Part shown: in pieces, positions 39,847 to 48,376 of the stretch
How the letters are laid out: every line of letters starts with the position of its first letter
How positions within the stretch are numbered: the stretch's first letter is position 1
Assembly: GCF_000214215.1 (NCBI RefSeq)
Contig: NC_015559.1
Location: 1,054,001-1,118,000 of the forward strand
Direction: 5' to 3'
Source of the DNA: Marinomonas posidonica IVIA-Po-181
GTDB taxonomy: Bacteria > Pseudomonadota > Gammaproteobacteria > Pseudomonadales > Marinomonadaceae
Length of the DNA: 64,000 bases
Made by a program: the position numbers and the translations under genes
Notes under the pieces: generated by a model
What the model was told of the DNA's origin: nothing
Database searches by the model: none
What the model saw: the letters and a program-made list of their open reading frames with translations, nothing else

Positions 39847-41159
39847 TGACCAATATTATTTACATTGTGGCAGATGATTTAGGTTATGCCGATCTAGGTT
39901 GTTATGGTGGTCGAGAAGCTCAATTTGGCAAGGTATCGCCAAATATCGATAAGCTGGCTGATGAGGGAATGATGTTTGTTGATGGCTATGCAAACTCTCC
40001 TGTCTGTTCACCTACTCGATTTGCCTTAATGACGATGGCGTATCAATATCGTCTTCGTGGTGCACTGGAAGAACCCATTAATAGTAAAAGTATTGGCAGT
40101 GATACATTGGGCTTGCCTCCTCATATACCCACCTTGCCGGGTCAGTTAAAGAAGGCGGGGTATTACACCGGATTGATGGGGAAGTGGCATCTTGGTTATC
40201 CCCCTCATTTTGGTCCAAGGTCATCAGGCTATGATGAATTTTTTGGCATCATGGCGGGGGGCGTGGATTATTTCTCTCATAAAAGTGGTCATGGTGATCA
40301 TGATCTTTGGATCAATGAAGAGGAGCATAAGGAAATTGGCTATTTAACCGATTTGATTTCAGAACATTCTCTAGAGTTCATTCATCGTCGCGCAAAAGAG
40401 GCGCCCGAGCAGCCATTTTTTTTGAGCGTTCACTACACAGCGCCTCATTGGCCATGGGAAACCCGAGAGGATGAGCATTTATCTGGCAAGATGTCGACCT
40501 TGTTTCATCTTGAAGGCGGCAATATTCATACCTACCGAAAAATGATTCATCACATGGATGAAGGTATTGGTCGAATTATGGCGGCATTAGAAGAGCATGG
40601 TTTAACGGATGATACGTTAATAGTGTTTACCAGTGATAATGGTGGGGAGCGCTTTTCTGATAATTGGCCCTTGGTTGGTGGGAAGATGGATTTGACTGAA
40701 GGGGGAATTCGAGTTCCTTGGATCGCTCGGTGGCCGAAGAAGATTGATGCTGGAAAGGTGAGCACACAGCATTGCATGACAATGGATTGGTCTCGTACTT
40801 TGCTGGAAGTCGGGGAAGGGCCGTTTGACCCTGATTACCCTGTCGATGGTGTTTCGTTAATGCCGGTACTGACGGGGAATGCAGAAACGTTTGAGCGTCC
40901 TTTGTATTGGCGTATGAAACACCGCAGCCAAAGAGCGTTACGTTTAGATGATTGGAAATACTTAAAAGTGGATGAGCACGAGTATTTGTTTAACGTCAAA
41001 AATGATGCCCGTGAGCGAGCGAATCTGGGTAAGCGTTACCCTGAAAAACTCGCAGAAATGAGACAGCAATGGCTGGATTGGAATGCAAGCATGCCTCCTA
41101 TTCCTGAAGATGCGGTTGTCAGCCTTGGTTACAGTGTTGCGGACATGCCGCAACGTTAA
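39846..41159 (+). CDS. Cytoplasmic sulfatase (arylsulfatase family S1)
   Basis: A 437-residue sulfatase with the formylglycine motif CSPTR at residues 54-58, metal ligands VADDLGYAD near residues 8-16, GKWHLG near 117, HYTAPHWPW near 200 and FTSDNGGE near 263. No signal peptide: the catalytic fold begins within four residues of the Met. Hydrolysis is therefore expected in the cytoplasm, after import by the coupled TRAP system. The CxPxR motif can be matured by a formylglycine-generating enzyme or an anSME; neither gene is in the window. The exact ester is unknown. Confidence 0.93.
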   Translation: MTNIIYIVADDLGYADLGCYGGREAQFGKVSPNIDKLADEGMMFVDGYANSPVCSPTRFALMTMAYQYRLRGALEEPINSKSIGSDTLGLPPHIPTLPGQLKKAGYYTGLMGKWHLGYPPHFGPRSSGYDEFFGIMAGGVDYFSHKSGHGDHDLWINEEEHKEIGYLTDLISEHSLEFIHRRAKEAPEQPFFLSVHYTAPHWPWETREDEHLSGKMSTLFHLEGGNIHTYRKMIHHMDEGIGRIMAALEEHGLTDDTLIVFTSDNGGERFSDNWPLVGGKMDLTEGGIRVPWIARWPKKIDAGKVSTQHCMTMDWSRTLLEVGEGPFDPDYPVDGVSLMPVLTGNAETFERPLYWRMKHRSQRALRLDDWKYLKVDEHEYLFNVKNDARERANLGKRYPEKLAEMRQQWLDWNASMPPIPEDAVVSLGYSVADMPQR

Positions 41160-41185
41160 ATAGAGAGTGATCCCGTTGTGCCTTT

Positions 41186-41220
41186 AGCCAATTCCTTGTC
41201 ATGGGGAGTTGGCTTTTTTT
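41186..41220 (+). terminator. Terminator of the TRAP/sulfatase operon
   Basis: AGCCAATTCC pairs with GGAGTTGGCT (one G-U) and is followed by seven T. It separates the operon from nnr. Confidence 0.85.
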
Positions 41221-41311
41221 ATTTTCAGGCTGCATAACCTTTTCGCTATTGGTGATCTGTTTTAATGGGCGTAGGATGGATTTAATAGCAGATTCTGAGG
41301 ATGGCCGTGAT

Positions 41312-42820
41312 ATGACTCCCAATCAACATGCCTTACTGACACCGCAACAAATGACTCAAGCCGATCAAGCCGCCGTAGTAGCTGGTGTGCCTGCCTTTAG
41401 GTTAATGGCGGCAGCGGGTAACGCAGTGGCTGAGGCTATTAGGGCGCGATGGTCAAAGCGTCCTGTTTTAGTGATGGCGGGTCCGGGCAATAACGGTGGC
41501 GATGGTTTTGTGATTGCAGAGCAATTGCGCCAACATGGTTGGCCTGTGACTTTGGCTTTTATGGGACAAATTGACCGTATGTCAGAGGAAGCTCAAGCCC
41601 ATGCTAAGGCATGGCAAGGTGAATGGCAGTCCTTGTCCCCAATGCAGTTAGAGGGGGCCGAGTTGGTGGTCGATGCCTTGTTCGGAGCCGGTTTGTCGCG
41701 GCTTATAGAAGGTGTTGCCTATGAGATGCTAGAAGCCGTTGTTCAGTCAGGTTTACCTGTTTGTGCCGTGGATGTTCCCAGTGGTCTTGATGGGACGACA
41801 GGACAGGCGCTTGGAATGGTGGCCAAAGCCGAATTAACTGTGACGTTTTTTCGTAAGAAGCCAGGTCATCTGATATGGCCTGGTCGCTTCTTATGTGGAG
41901 ATTTACTGCTTTGTGATATAGGAATACCAGAGAGTGTGCTCAAGGGGCTAGCCATCAACATCATGGAAAACCAGGTTGATCTATGGCGACAAGACTATCC
42001 TTGGCCTCAGCAAAACGGTCATAAATTTCATCGCGGTCATGTTCTTATCTATGGTGGTCAATGGATAACAGGGGCCAGTCGCCTAAGTGCCCGAGCATCA
42101 CAACGTGTCGGTGCGGGGCTGGTTTCCTTGGCCGTTCCAGAAATCAGTTGGCCAATCTATGCGGCTTCCATGTTGTCTGTAATGGTGAAGCCTCTGGGAA
42201 AAAATCAATCAGAACAAGCCTTTCATCAAGTGTTAAACGACTCTCGTTTTAATGTGGTGGTGATTGGCCCAGGAGCTGGGTTGGATGGAAAAGACAAAGA
42301 CCGTGTCAAACAAGCTGTGTTAGGGACTCTAAAATGTGGTCGAGCTTGTGTGTTGGATGCGGATGCACTGACAGCCTTTTCTGAACAGCCAGAAGTATTG
42401 TTTAGCGCCATTCATGGTCCCTGTGTCCTGACGCCTCATGAAGGGGAGTTTGCGCGATTGTTCCCTCATTTGTCGGAACCATCTGGAAAAGATAAATTGA
42501 GTAGAGCAAAACAAGCAGCACATGAAACTGGTGCCGTCGTCTTGTTAAAAGGTGCGGACACCATCATTGCCTCACCGGATGGGCGGGCCATTATTAATAC
42601 AAATGCCCCCGCTGAATTAGCCACAGGTGGGGCAGGGGATGTGCTAGCTGGATTCATTGCTGGTTTGTTAGCGCAGGGGATGACGCCGTTTTATGCTGCT
42701 GCCGCTGCCGCGTGGCTGCACGGTGAAGTGGCGAATGAGATAGGAGTGGGGTTAATTGCAGAGGATCTTGCCGATGCCTTACCGAATGTTTTGCAGCGGT
42801 TAAAGGCATACCAAGATTAA
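41312..42820 (+). CDS. nnr: Bifunctional NAD(P)H-hydrate epimerase / dehydratase
   Basis: Nnr repairs hydrated NAD(P)H. The N-terminal epimerase half (about 1-210) contains GPGNNGGDGFVIAEQL and AVDVPSGLDG. The C-terminal ADP-dependent dehydratase half contains GPGAGLD, LTPHEGEFARLF and TGGAGDVLAGFIAGLLAQG. I start at ATG 41312 (GAGGATGG upstream), where family similarity begins, giving 502 residues. Open sequence extends to 41201. The usual neighbours (tsaE, amiB, queG) are absent, so this copy stands alone between two catabolic modules. Confidence 0.94.
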   Translation: MTPNQHALLTPQQMTQADQAAVVAGVPAFRLMAAAGNAVAEAIRARWSKRPVLVMAGPGNNGGDGFVIAEQLRQHGWPVTLAFMGQIDRMSEEAQAHAKAWQGEWQSLSPMQLEGAELVVDALFGAGLSRLIEGVAYEMLEAVVQSGLPVCAVDVPSGLDGTTGQALGMVAKAELTVTFFRKKPGHLIWPGRFLCGDLLLCDIGIPESVLKGLAINIMENQVDLWRQDYPWPQQNGHKFHRGHVLIYGGQWITGASRLSARASQRVGAGLVSLAVPEISWPIYAASMLSVMVKPLGKNQSEQAFHQVLNDSRFNVVVIGPGAGLDGKDKDRVKQAVLGTLKCGRACVLDADALTAFSEQPEVLFSAIHGPCVLTPHEGEFARLFPHLSEPSGKDKLSRAKQAAHETGAVVLLKGADTIIASPDGRAIINTNAPAELATGGAGDVLAGFIAGLLAQGMTPFYAAAAAAWLHGEVANEIGVGLIAEDLADALPNVLQRLKAYQD

Positions 42821-42875
42821 ATTCAGCTCGCTTTTAACACTACACCGTAAATTTATGCGTATCTAGTCTCGTTTA

Positions 42876-43757
42876 TTATGAGTAGGTATTAATAAGCGTA
42901 TCCAGCATGGACGCGGCCGCGACCGAGAGACTCGATCTCGGTTGGCAAATAACGCCGACTCGCCACTGGATTCTCGGTTCACTGATGTTTCGACAAATAG
43001 AACCTTGTTCAATGGCCTGTTGTCGGCACAGTTCCGGTACGACGGCCACTCCCATACCTTCGCTGACCATGCGTCCGACAGTCGTCAGTTGGTGAGCATC
43101 AAATGCGACATTGAGCTCAATTCCTACCTTATTAAGGGAGCTTTCGATCTTGGCTCTGACACTTGAAGGGCGCTGTAGCGTAATAAAGTCGTGTTCCAAA
43201 AGAGCCCGCCAAGAGATGGTGTCGTATTTTTCCAATGGATGGTTTTGCGGAAGAATGGCAATGAATCTGTCTTCGTATAATGGATAGAAAGATACATCCA
43301 CAAGATTGCTTGGTTCAAAAGCAATGCCCAACTCAACTTGGTTATTACGAACCATTTCTACCACAACGTCGGATAACACATCATTAATGGCAACCTGAAT
43401 ATTAGGGTAGCTAGCATGGTAGTTTTGAATGGCTTTTGGTAATAGGGACGCGGCAAAAGATGGCATGGAAGCAATGGTGATTTTACCCAGTTGTAAGGCA
43501 AAGCGTTGTTTCATTTCATCTTCCGCATTCTCCCATTGAGCCAATAATCGTCTGGCGATTGGTAGTAATGCTTTGCCTTCTGGTGTTAAGGCGATATGGC
43601 GAGTTGTTCGAGTGAGTAACTTTCCGCCTAAGTCACCTTCTAAGCTTTTAATCGACAGACTCAATGCGGGTTGTGATAAATGCAGCTGAGTCGCCGCACT
43701 GGCGAAACTCATGGATTGCGCGACGGCTAAGAAAGCTCGAACTTGCTTGATGTTCAT
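42876..43757 (-). CDS. LysR-family regulator of the CoA-transferase operon
   Basis: A 293-residue LysR protein with N-terminal helix-turn-helix SFASAATQLHLSQPALSLSIKSLE (split) at about 17-40 and effector domain from about 90. It is transcribed away from the CoA-transferase genes across a 147-bp spacer holding the dyad TTAATAA-TC-TTATTAA. By the usual LysR rule it should control the divergent operon, with acetoacetate or a fatty-acid CoA as likely signal. Confidence 0.92.
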   Translation of the reverse strand: MNIKQVRAFLAVAQSMSFASAATQLHLSQPALSLSIKSLEGDLGGKLLTRTTRHIALTPEGKALLPIARRLLAQWENAEDEMKQRFALQLGKITIASMPSFAASLLPKAIQNYHASYPNIQVAINDVLSDVVVEMVRNNQVELGIAFEPSNLVDVSFYPLYEDRFIAILPQNHPLEKYDTISWRALLEHDFITLQRPSSVRAKIESSLNKVGIELNVAFDAHQLTTVGRMVSEGMGVAVVPELCRQQAIEQGSICRNISEPRIQWRVGVICQPRSSLSVAAASMLDTLINTYS

Positions 43758-43804
43758 CTTGGGTCTCTGAATGGGTTAAATGACGTTGGAGACTGTAGTT
43801 TCAT

Positions 43805-43820
43805 TTAATAATCTTATTAA
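43805..43820. promoter_or_regulatory. Candidate LysR operator upstream of the CoA-transferase operon
   Basis: TTAATAA and TTATTAA are perfect inverted arms around TC. The site lies in the divergent spacer, 85 bp before the A-subunit start. Confidence 0.5.
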
Positions 43821-43904
43821 TAAATAGAAAAAACAAATTTAATTAATTTATCGTGTTGGGTCAAACTGGACGGAATTCAAAAATAATAAGATAGGAGATG
43901 CATA

Positions 43905-44609
43905 ATGGCCGGTTTCGATAAGGTTGTCGCTTCTTATGAAGAAGCGATGGCGGGTTTGAAAGACAATATGACAGTGCTAGCAGGCGGCTTTGGCCTCTGT
44001 GGTATTCCTGAGAATTTGATTGCTGAAATTAAACGAAAAGGCAGTAAAGGTTTGACGCTTGTATCAAACAATTGCGGCGTCGATGGTTTTGGTTTAGGTA
44101 TTTTGCTAGAAGATAAGCAAATTCAAAAAATGGTCTCGTCATATGTTGGTGAAAACGCTCTGTTTGAAAAGCAACTATTGGATGGTGAGCTTGAGGTAGA
44201 GCTGACGCCTCAAGGTACTTTGGCAGAAAAAATGCGCGCTGGTGGTGCCGGAATTCCTGCATTTTATACGGCAACTGGTGTGGGTACCCCCGTAGCCGAA
44301 GGCAAAGAAATAAAACAATTCAATGGTCGTGAATACTTGTTGGAAGAAGCCATTGTGGGTGACTTTGCGATCGTAAAAGGTTGGAAAGCCGACCGATACG
44401 GTAATGTTGTCTACCGTCACACTGCTCAAAACTTCAATCCTTTGGCCGCAACCGCAGGCAAGATAACCGTCGTAGAAGTTGAAGAAATTGTCGAAGTCGG
44501 GGAATTAGATCCCGCGCATATTCATACGCCTGGTATTTATGTCGATCGAGTCGTGCTCGGCACCTTTGAAAAGCGCATCGAAAAACGAACCGTTACGCCA
44601 ACAGAATAA
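43905..44609 (+). CDS. scoA: 3-oxoacid CoA-transferase subunit A
   Basis: With subunit B it moves CoA from succinyl-CoA or acetyl-CoA to acetoacetate or related acids. The 234-residue product contains the CoA-transferase I signatures [18 protein letters not shown] near residue 22 and [18 protein letters not shown] lies upstream of the ATG. The B subunit follows 13 bp later. It could act as AtoD (acetyl-CoA donor) or ScoA/LpsI (succinyl-CoA donor); the sequence favours the latter ([16 protein letters not shown]). Confidence 0.94.
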   Translation: MAGFDKVVASYEEAMAGLKDNMTVLAGGFGLCGIPENLIAEIKRKGSKGLTLVSNNCGVDGFGLGILLEDKQIQKMVSSYVGENALFEKQLLDGELEVELTPQGTLAEKMRAGGAGIPAFYTATGVGTPVAEGKEIKQFNGREYLLEEAIVGDFAIVKGWKADRYGNVVYRHTAQNFNPLAATAGKITVVEVEEIVEVGELDPAHIHTPGIYVDRVVLGTFEKRIEKRTVTPTE

Positions 44610-44622
44610 AAAGAGGTTTCCT

Positions 44623-45282
44623 ATGTCACTTACAAGAGAACAAATGGCACAACGTGTTGCTCAAGAGTTACAAGATGGCTTTTACGTGAATCTTGGGATA
44701 GGTATTCCTACCTTAGTCGCCAACTTCGTGCCTAAAAATATGAGCGTAATGCTGCAATCTGAAAATGGTTTACTTGGTATGGGCGAATTCCCAACCGAAG
44801 ACACTATAGACGCGGACATGATTAATGCCGGCAAACAAACCGTCACGACAGTGGAAGGTGCTTCGATTTTTTCTTCTGCTGAATCCTTTGCCATGATCCG
44901 TGGTGGTCATGTGGATTTAACCGTATTAGGCGCATTCGAAGTGGATGTGCAGGGTAATATTGCATCTTGGATGATTCCAAATAAACTGATTAAAGGCATG
45001 GGAGGCGCGATGGATTTAGTGGCCGGTGCTGAAAACATCATAGTCACTATGACGCATGCGTCTAAAAATGGCGATTCAAAACTACTCTCTAACTGCTCTT
45101 TGCCATTAACTGGTAAAGCTTGTATCAAGAAAGTGCTGACGGATTTGGCTTGGTTAGAGATTGAAGAGGGTGCTTTTATCTTGAAAGAAAGAGCACCAGG
45201 TGTGTCAGTTGAAGAGATTATTGAAAAAACTCAAGGTAAATTGATCGTACCGGATAATGTACCGGAAATGACTTTTTCCTAG
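44623..45282 (+). CDS. scoB: 3-oxoacid CoA-transferase subunit B
   Basis: This is the catalytic subunit. The active-site glutamate lies in LQSENGLLGMG (SENG motif) near residue 47. The 219-residue product begins MSLTREQMAQRVAQEL, with AGAGG upstream. The open frame extends back to 44539 inside subunit A and is not used. Subunits A and B, thiolase and transporter form one operon for acetoacetate or short-chain acids. Confidence 0.95.
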   Translation: MSLTREQMAQRVAQELQDGFYVNLGIGIPTLVANFVPKNMSVMLQSENGLLGMGEFPTEDTIDADMINAGKQTVTTVEGASIFSSAESFAMIRGGHVDLTVLGAFEVDVQGNIASWMIPNKLIKGMGGAMDLVAGAENIIVTMTHASKNGDSKLLSNCSLPLTGKACIKKVLTDLAWLEIEEGAFILKERAPGVSVEEIIEKTQGKLIVPDNVPEMTFS

Positions 45283-45316
45283 TGTTGAACCACAAATAAG
45301 AATTATAGGAGCTTCT

Positions 45317-46492
45317 ATGAAAGCTGTTATCGTTGCTGCGGCAAGAACCCCAATTGGTGCGTTTAATGGGGCTTTATCTTCTTTGAGTGCGGTGCAATTA
45401 GGCACTCAGTTATTGTCTGGCATGTTAGCCAAGCAGCCTGTTTTAAAAGATCACATTGAAGAGGTCATTTTGGGCCAAGTTTTGGCGGCGGGTTGTGGTC
45501 AGAATCCAGCACGACAAACAGCATTGCAAGCCGGTTTGCCTAAGCATGTTGGTGCGATGACCATTAATAAGGTTTGTGGTTCCGGTTTGAAAGCGGTGCA
45601 GCTAGCAGCGCAATCTGTATTGAGTGGTGATTCTGCCATGGTGGTCGCTGGTGGCCAAGAAAGTATGAGTCAAGCGGCTCATGTTTTGCCAAATAGCCGC
45701 AATGGTAAAAAAATGGGCTCATGGGAATTACTGGATACCATGGTGATTGATGGACTTTGGGATGCTTTCAACGATTATCACATGGGACAAACCGCTGAAA
45801 ACATTGCCGATCGTTGGCATATTAATCGTGACGAACAGGACGCGTTTGCTGTGCATTCTCAACAAAAAGCCGCTCAAGCTCAAACGTCAGGGCGTTTTGC
45901 CGAAGAAATCCTTCCTATTTCCATTCCTCAGCGTAAGGGCGAGCCTGTCATTGTCGAAGCGGATGAACAAATCCGTTCTGATACTAGCCTAGATTCACTG
46001 GCGAAACTTCGCCCAGCCTTTCTGAAAGAAGGCACGGTAACCGCTGGTAATGCATCGACTTTAAATGATGGTGCCGCTATGGTCGTTGTGACGTCTGATG
46101 AAGAAGCAAAACGTCTAGGTCTGCCTATTTTAGCAGTAATTGAAGCGGCTAGTGCGGCAGGCGTGGAGCCTGAGATCATGGGAACCGGTCCAATTGTCGC
46201 GACTCAAAAGACCCTTGAAAAAGTACATTGGCAGATATCTGATCTGGATTTAATTGAAGCCAATGAAGCGTTTGCCGTGCAAGCCCTATGCGTCAATAAA
46301 GAATTGGGTTTAGACCCAGAAAAAGTCAATGTTAATGGTGGCGCTATTGCACTTGGCCACCCTATCGGTGCTTCGGGCTGCCGAATATTGGTCAGTTTGG
46401 TTCATGAAATGCCTCGTCGAGATGCTCATAAAGGGCTGGCGACCTTGTGTATCGGCGGAGGTATGGGCGTCGCTATGCTGGTCTCTCGATAA
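45317..46492 (+). CDS. atoB: Acetyl-CoA C-acetyltransferase (thiolase)
   Basis: It splits acetoacetyl-CoA into two acetyl-CoA, or runs backwards. The 391-residue enzyme has the nucleophile Cys in NKVCGSGLKAV (about residue 88), NEAFAVQAL, GGAIALGHPIGASG with the catalytic His, and LCIGGGMG with the second Cys. It completes activation and cleavage of acetoacetate begun by the CoA transferase. Confidence 0.95.
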   Translation: MKAVIVAAARTPIGAFNGALSSLSAVQLGTQLLSGMLAKQPVLKDHIEEVILGQVLAAGCGQNPARQTALQAGLPKHVGAMTINKVCGSGLKAVQLAAQSVLSGDSAMVVAGGQESMSQAAHVLPNSRNGKKMGSWELLDTMVIDGLWDAFNDYHMGQTAENIADRWHINRDEQDAFAVHSQQKAAQAQTSGRFAEEILPISIPQRKGEPVIVEADEQIRSDTSLDSLAKLRPAFLKEGTVTAGNASTLNDGAAMVVVTSDEEAKRLGLPILAVIEAASAAGVEPEIMGTGPIVATQKTLEKVHWQISDLDLIEANEAFAVQALCVNKELGLDPEKVNVNGGAIALGHPIGASGCRILVSLVHEMPRRDAHKGLATLCIGGGMGVAMLVSR

Positions 46493-46526
46493 GGGGAGGC
46501 TAATTAAGTAACCAATAAAACCATCT

Positions 46527-46566
46527 AGCAAGGAGAAGGGTCTTGGTTCTTCTGCTTGCTTTTTTG
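46527..46566 (+). terminator. Hairpin between the thiolase gene and atoE
   Basis: AGCAAGGAGAAG pairs with CTTCTGCTTGCT with one mismatch, and six to seven T follow. It may partly end transcription before the transporter gene, giving unequal expression. Confidence 0.7.
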
Positions 46567-46599
46567 TTGTCCAAAAAAATATAAAAATAGGATAAAACC

Positions 46600-47973
46600 A
46601 TGGATGTATTAGAGCAAAAAAAAACAGGCTTACAAAAAGTAAGTCAATTCTTTGTCACACTTCTACAGCGTTATCTACCTGATCCTTTTATTTTTGCCAT
46701 TGTCTTAACGATTGTGGTGTTTTTGTCTGTTATGCCAAGTACAGGGCAAGGCCCGATGCAAGTGGTCAACGCTTGGGCTGGTGGTTTTTGGAACCTGCTG
46801 AGCTTTTCTATGCAGATGGCTATGGTGGTCGTAACTGGTCATGCGATGGCCAGTGCGCCTGCCTTTAAGCGTAAGTTAGCGATGTTGGCGGGGGCCGCGA
46901 AAACACCAGGACAAGCCATTATTCTGGTGACTGTTATCAGTGCGATGGCTTGTTGGGTTAACTGGGGCTTCGGCTTGGTTGTTGGGGCGATATTTGCACG
47001 GGAAATCGCCACCCGAGTGCAAGGCGTCGATTATCGTTTGCTGATTGCTTCGGCTTACAGTGGTTTCTTATTCTGGCATGGTGGATTATCGGGTTCTGTT
47101 CCTTTGTCTATTGCTGGCGGAAAAAATATTGAGACCGTCACAAATGGTGCTGTAACGGCAGCGATTCCAACTTCTGAGACCATTTTTTCCACGATGAATT
47201 TGGTCATTCTAGCGGTTATGCTTGTCACTATTCCGTTATTGAATCGTTTGATGCACCCAGCGTCTCAAGATACCGTCGTAATTGATGCTGAGTTGTTAGA
47301 AAAGACAGAAACAGCGACTATTGAAAAGGAAAATATGACGCCAGCCGAGCGACTGGAAAATAGCCGAGCCTTGTCATGGATTCTTGGTGTGATGGGGTTT
47401 GTTTACATTGTTTATTACTTTTTCACCAAAGGTTTTGCGCTCAATTTAAACATAGTTAACTTTACCTTCTTGTTTTCTGCCATCTTGCTACATGGCACAC
47501 CTAAGAGTTTGCTTAATTCGATTTCTCATGGGGCGCGTAATTGCTCTGGCATTTTGCTGCAGTTCCCTTTCTATGCAGGCATCATGGGAATGATGACGGC
47601 AACGGGAGATTCGGGTGTCTCACTGGCTGGTGTTATTTCACAGGCCTTCGTGTCTATTTCCAATGAAACAACTTTCCCTCTGTTCACTTTCTTGAGTGCT
47701 GGCATTGTGAATTTCTTCGTTCCTTCTGGTGGCGGTCAATGGGCTGTTCAAGCGCCAATTATGATGCCCGCCGGGGCGGCGCTTGGAGTAGATGCCGCGA
47801 AAACGGCCATGGCCATAGCCTGGGGGGATGCTTGGACTAACATGATTCAGCCTTTTTGGGCATTGCCTGCACTAGCGATTGCTGGGCTCGGAGCGAAAGA
47901 TGTGATGGGATACTGTTTAATGGCGCTGATTGGTTCTGGCGTTATTATTTCTTTAGGCTTCTTAATTTTCTAA
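46600..47973 (+). CDS. atoE: Short-chain fatty acid transporter AtoE
   Basis: A 457-residue inner-membrane permease of the AtoE family, which takes up butyrate and related acids. About 12 hydrophobic segments are visible. The conserved parts include YLPDPFIFAIVLTIVVFL near the N-terminus, WVNWGFGLVVGAIFARE, and PSGGGQWAVQAPIMMPAG near residue 375. It follows the CoA-transferase and thiolase genes, closing an uptake-activation-cleavage path to acetyl-CoA. Confidence 0.93.
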   Translation: MDVLEQKKTGLQKVSQFFVTLLQRYLPDPFIFAIVLTIVVFLSVMPSTGQGPMQVVNAWAGGFWNLLSFSMQMAMVVVTGHAMASAPAFKRKLAMLAGAAKTPGQAIILVTVISAMACWVNWGFGLVVGAIFAREIATRVQGVDYRLLIASAYSGFLFWHGGLSGSVPLSIAGGKNIETVTNGAVTAAIPTSETIFSTMNLVILAVMLVTIPLLNRLMHPASQDTVVIDAELLEKTETATIEKENMTPAERLENSRALSWILGVMGFVYIVYYFFTKGFALNLNIVNFTFLFSAILLHGTPKSLLNSISHGARNCSGILLQFPFYAGIMGMMTATGDSGVSLAGVISQAFVSISNETTFPLFTFLSAGIVNFFVPSGGGQWAVQAPIMMPAGAALGVDAAKTAMAIAWGDAWTNMIQPFWALPALAIAGLGAKDVMGYCLMALIGSGVIISLGFLIF

Positions 47974-47999
47974 AGGCCCATTAACTTTAATGACAACAA

Positions 48000-48166
48000 G
48001 GGAAGGTGCGAATAAGTCTTCTGAAAGACCCGAAAGGCGTGGGTTAAGCTCTCTTGATTCTTTGTTAAGCTTGCTGCCAATAGACTTATATTGGACGGCG
48101 AAACTTGCCTCGAATAAAAGAGCGTTATTCCCATGCTGAAGCCAGTGAACTTGTTCGTACCTTCCC
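48000..48166. repeat. Inverted-repeat element, copy 2 (extended form with 110-bp insert)
   Basis: The left arm GGGAAGGTGCGAATAAG and right arm CTTGTTCGTACCTTCCC match the ends of the 20408 copy. In this copy 110 bp (48026-48135) sit in the middle, bounded by CTGAA at 48021-48025 and 48136-48140; the compact copy has a single CTGAA. Either an insertion duplicated 5 bp or the compact form arose by deletion. The insert has no clear terminal inverted repeats. Confidence 0.8.
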
Positions 48167-48181
48167 CAGCCTTTTCATTGT

Positions 48182-48222
48182 AAAAGCCACTGCTTGGATT
48201 ACGAAAGCAGTGGCTTTTTTAT
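48182..48222 (+). terminator. Terminator before lpxR copy 1
   Basis: AAAAGCCACTGCTT and AAGCAGTGGCTTTT form a 14-bp stem, with T after it on the plus strand. It ends transcription from atoE and the repeat. Confidence 0.85.
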
Positions 48223-48376
48223 TTTAAATCATTATCTCAAATTACAAAAAATAGAGAGACGGTAAGTCATTTAATTCTGTCTAATCTCCTTTGGTTATAG
48301 ATGTTATCCTGCAAGGTATTTCATGGCGCTTCGCTTTATAATTAGCAACTAATTTTTAGGTTTGAATGGTTAGCAA

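Noticed and set aside
39846-41159. Secreted or periplasmic sulfatase
   Set aside because: The catalytic fold starts within a few residues of the Met and no hydrophobic signal segment precedes it.
48026-48135. Insertion sequence inside the repeat
   Set aside because: It is only 110 bp, with no reading frame and no terminal inverted repeats; kept as a finding but not called as a mobile element.
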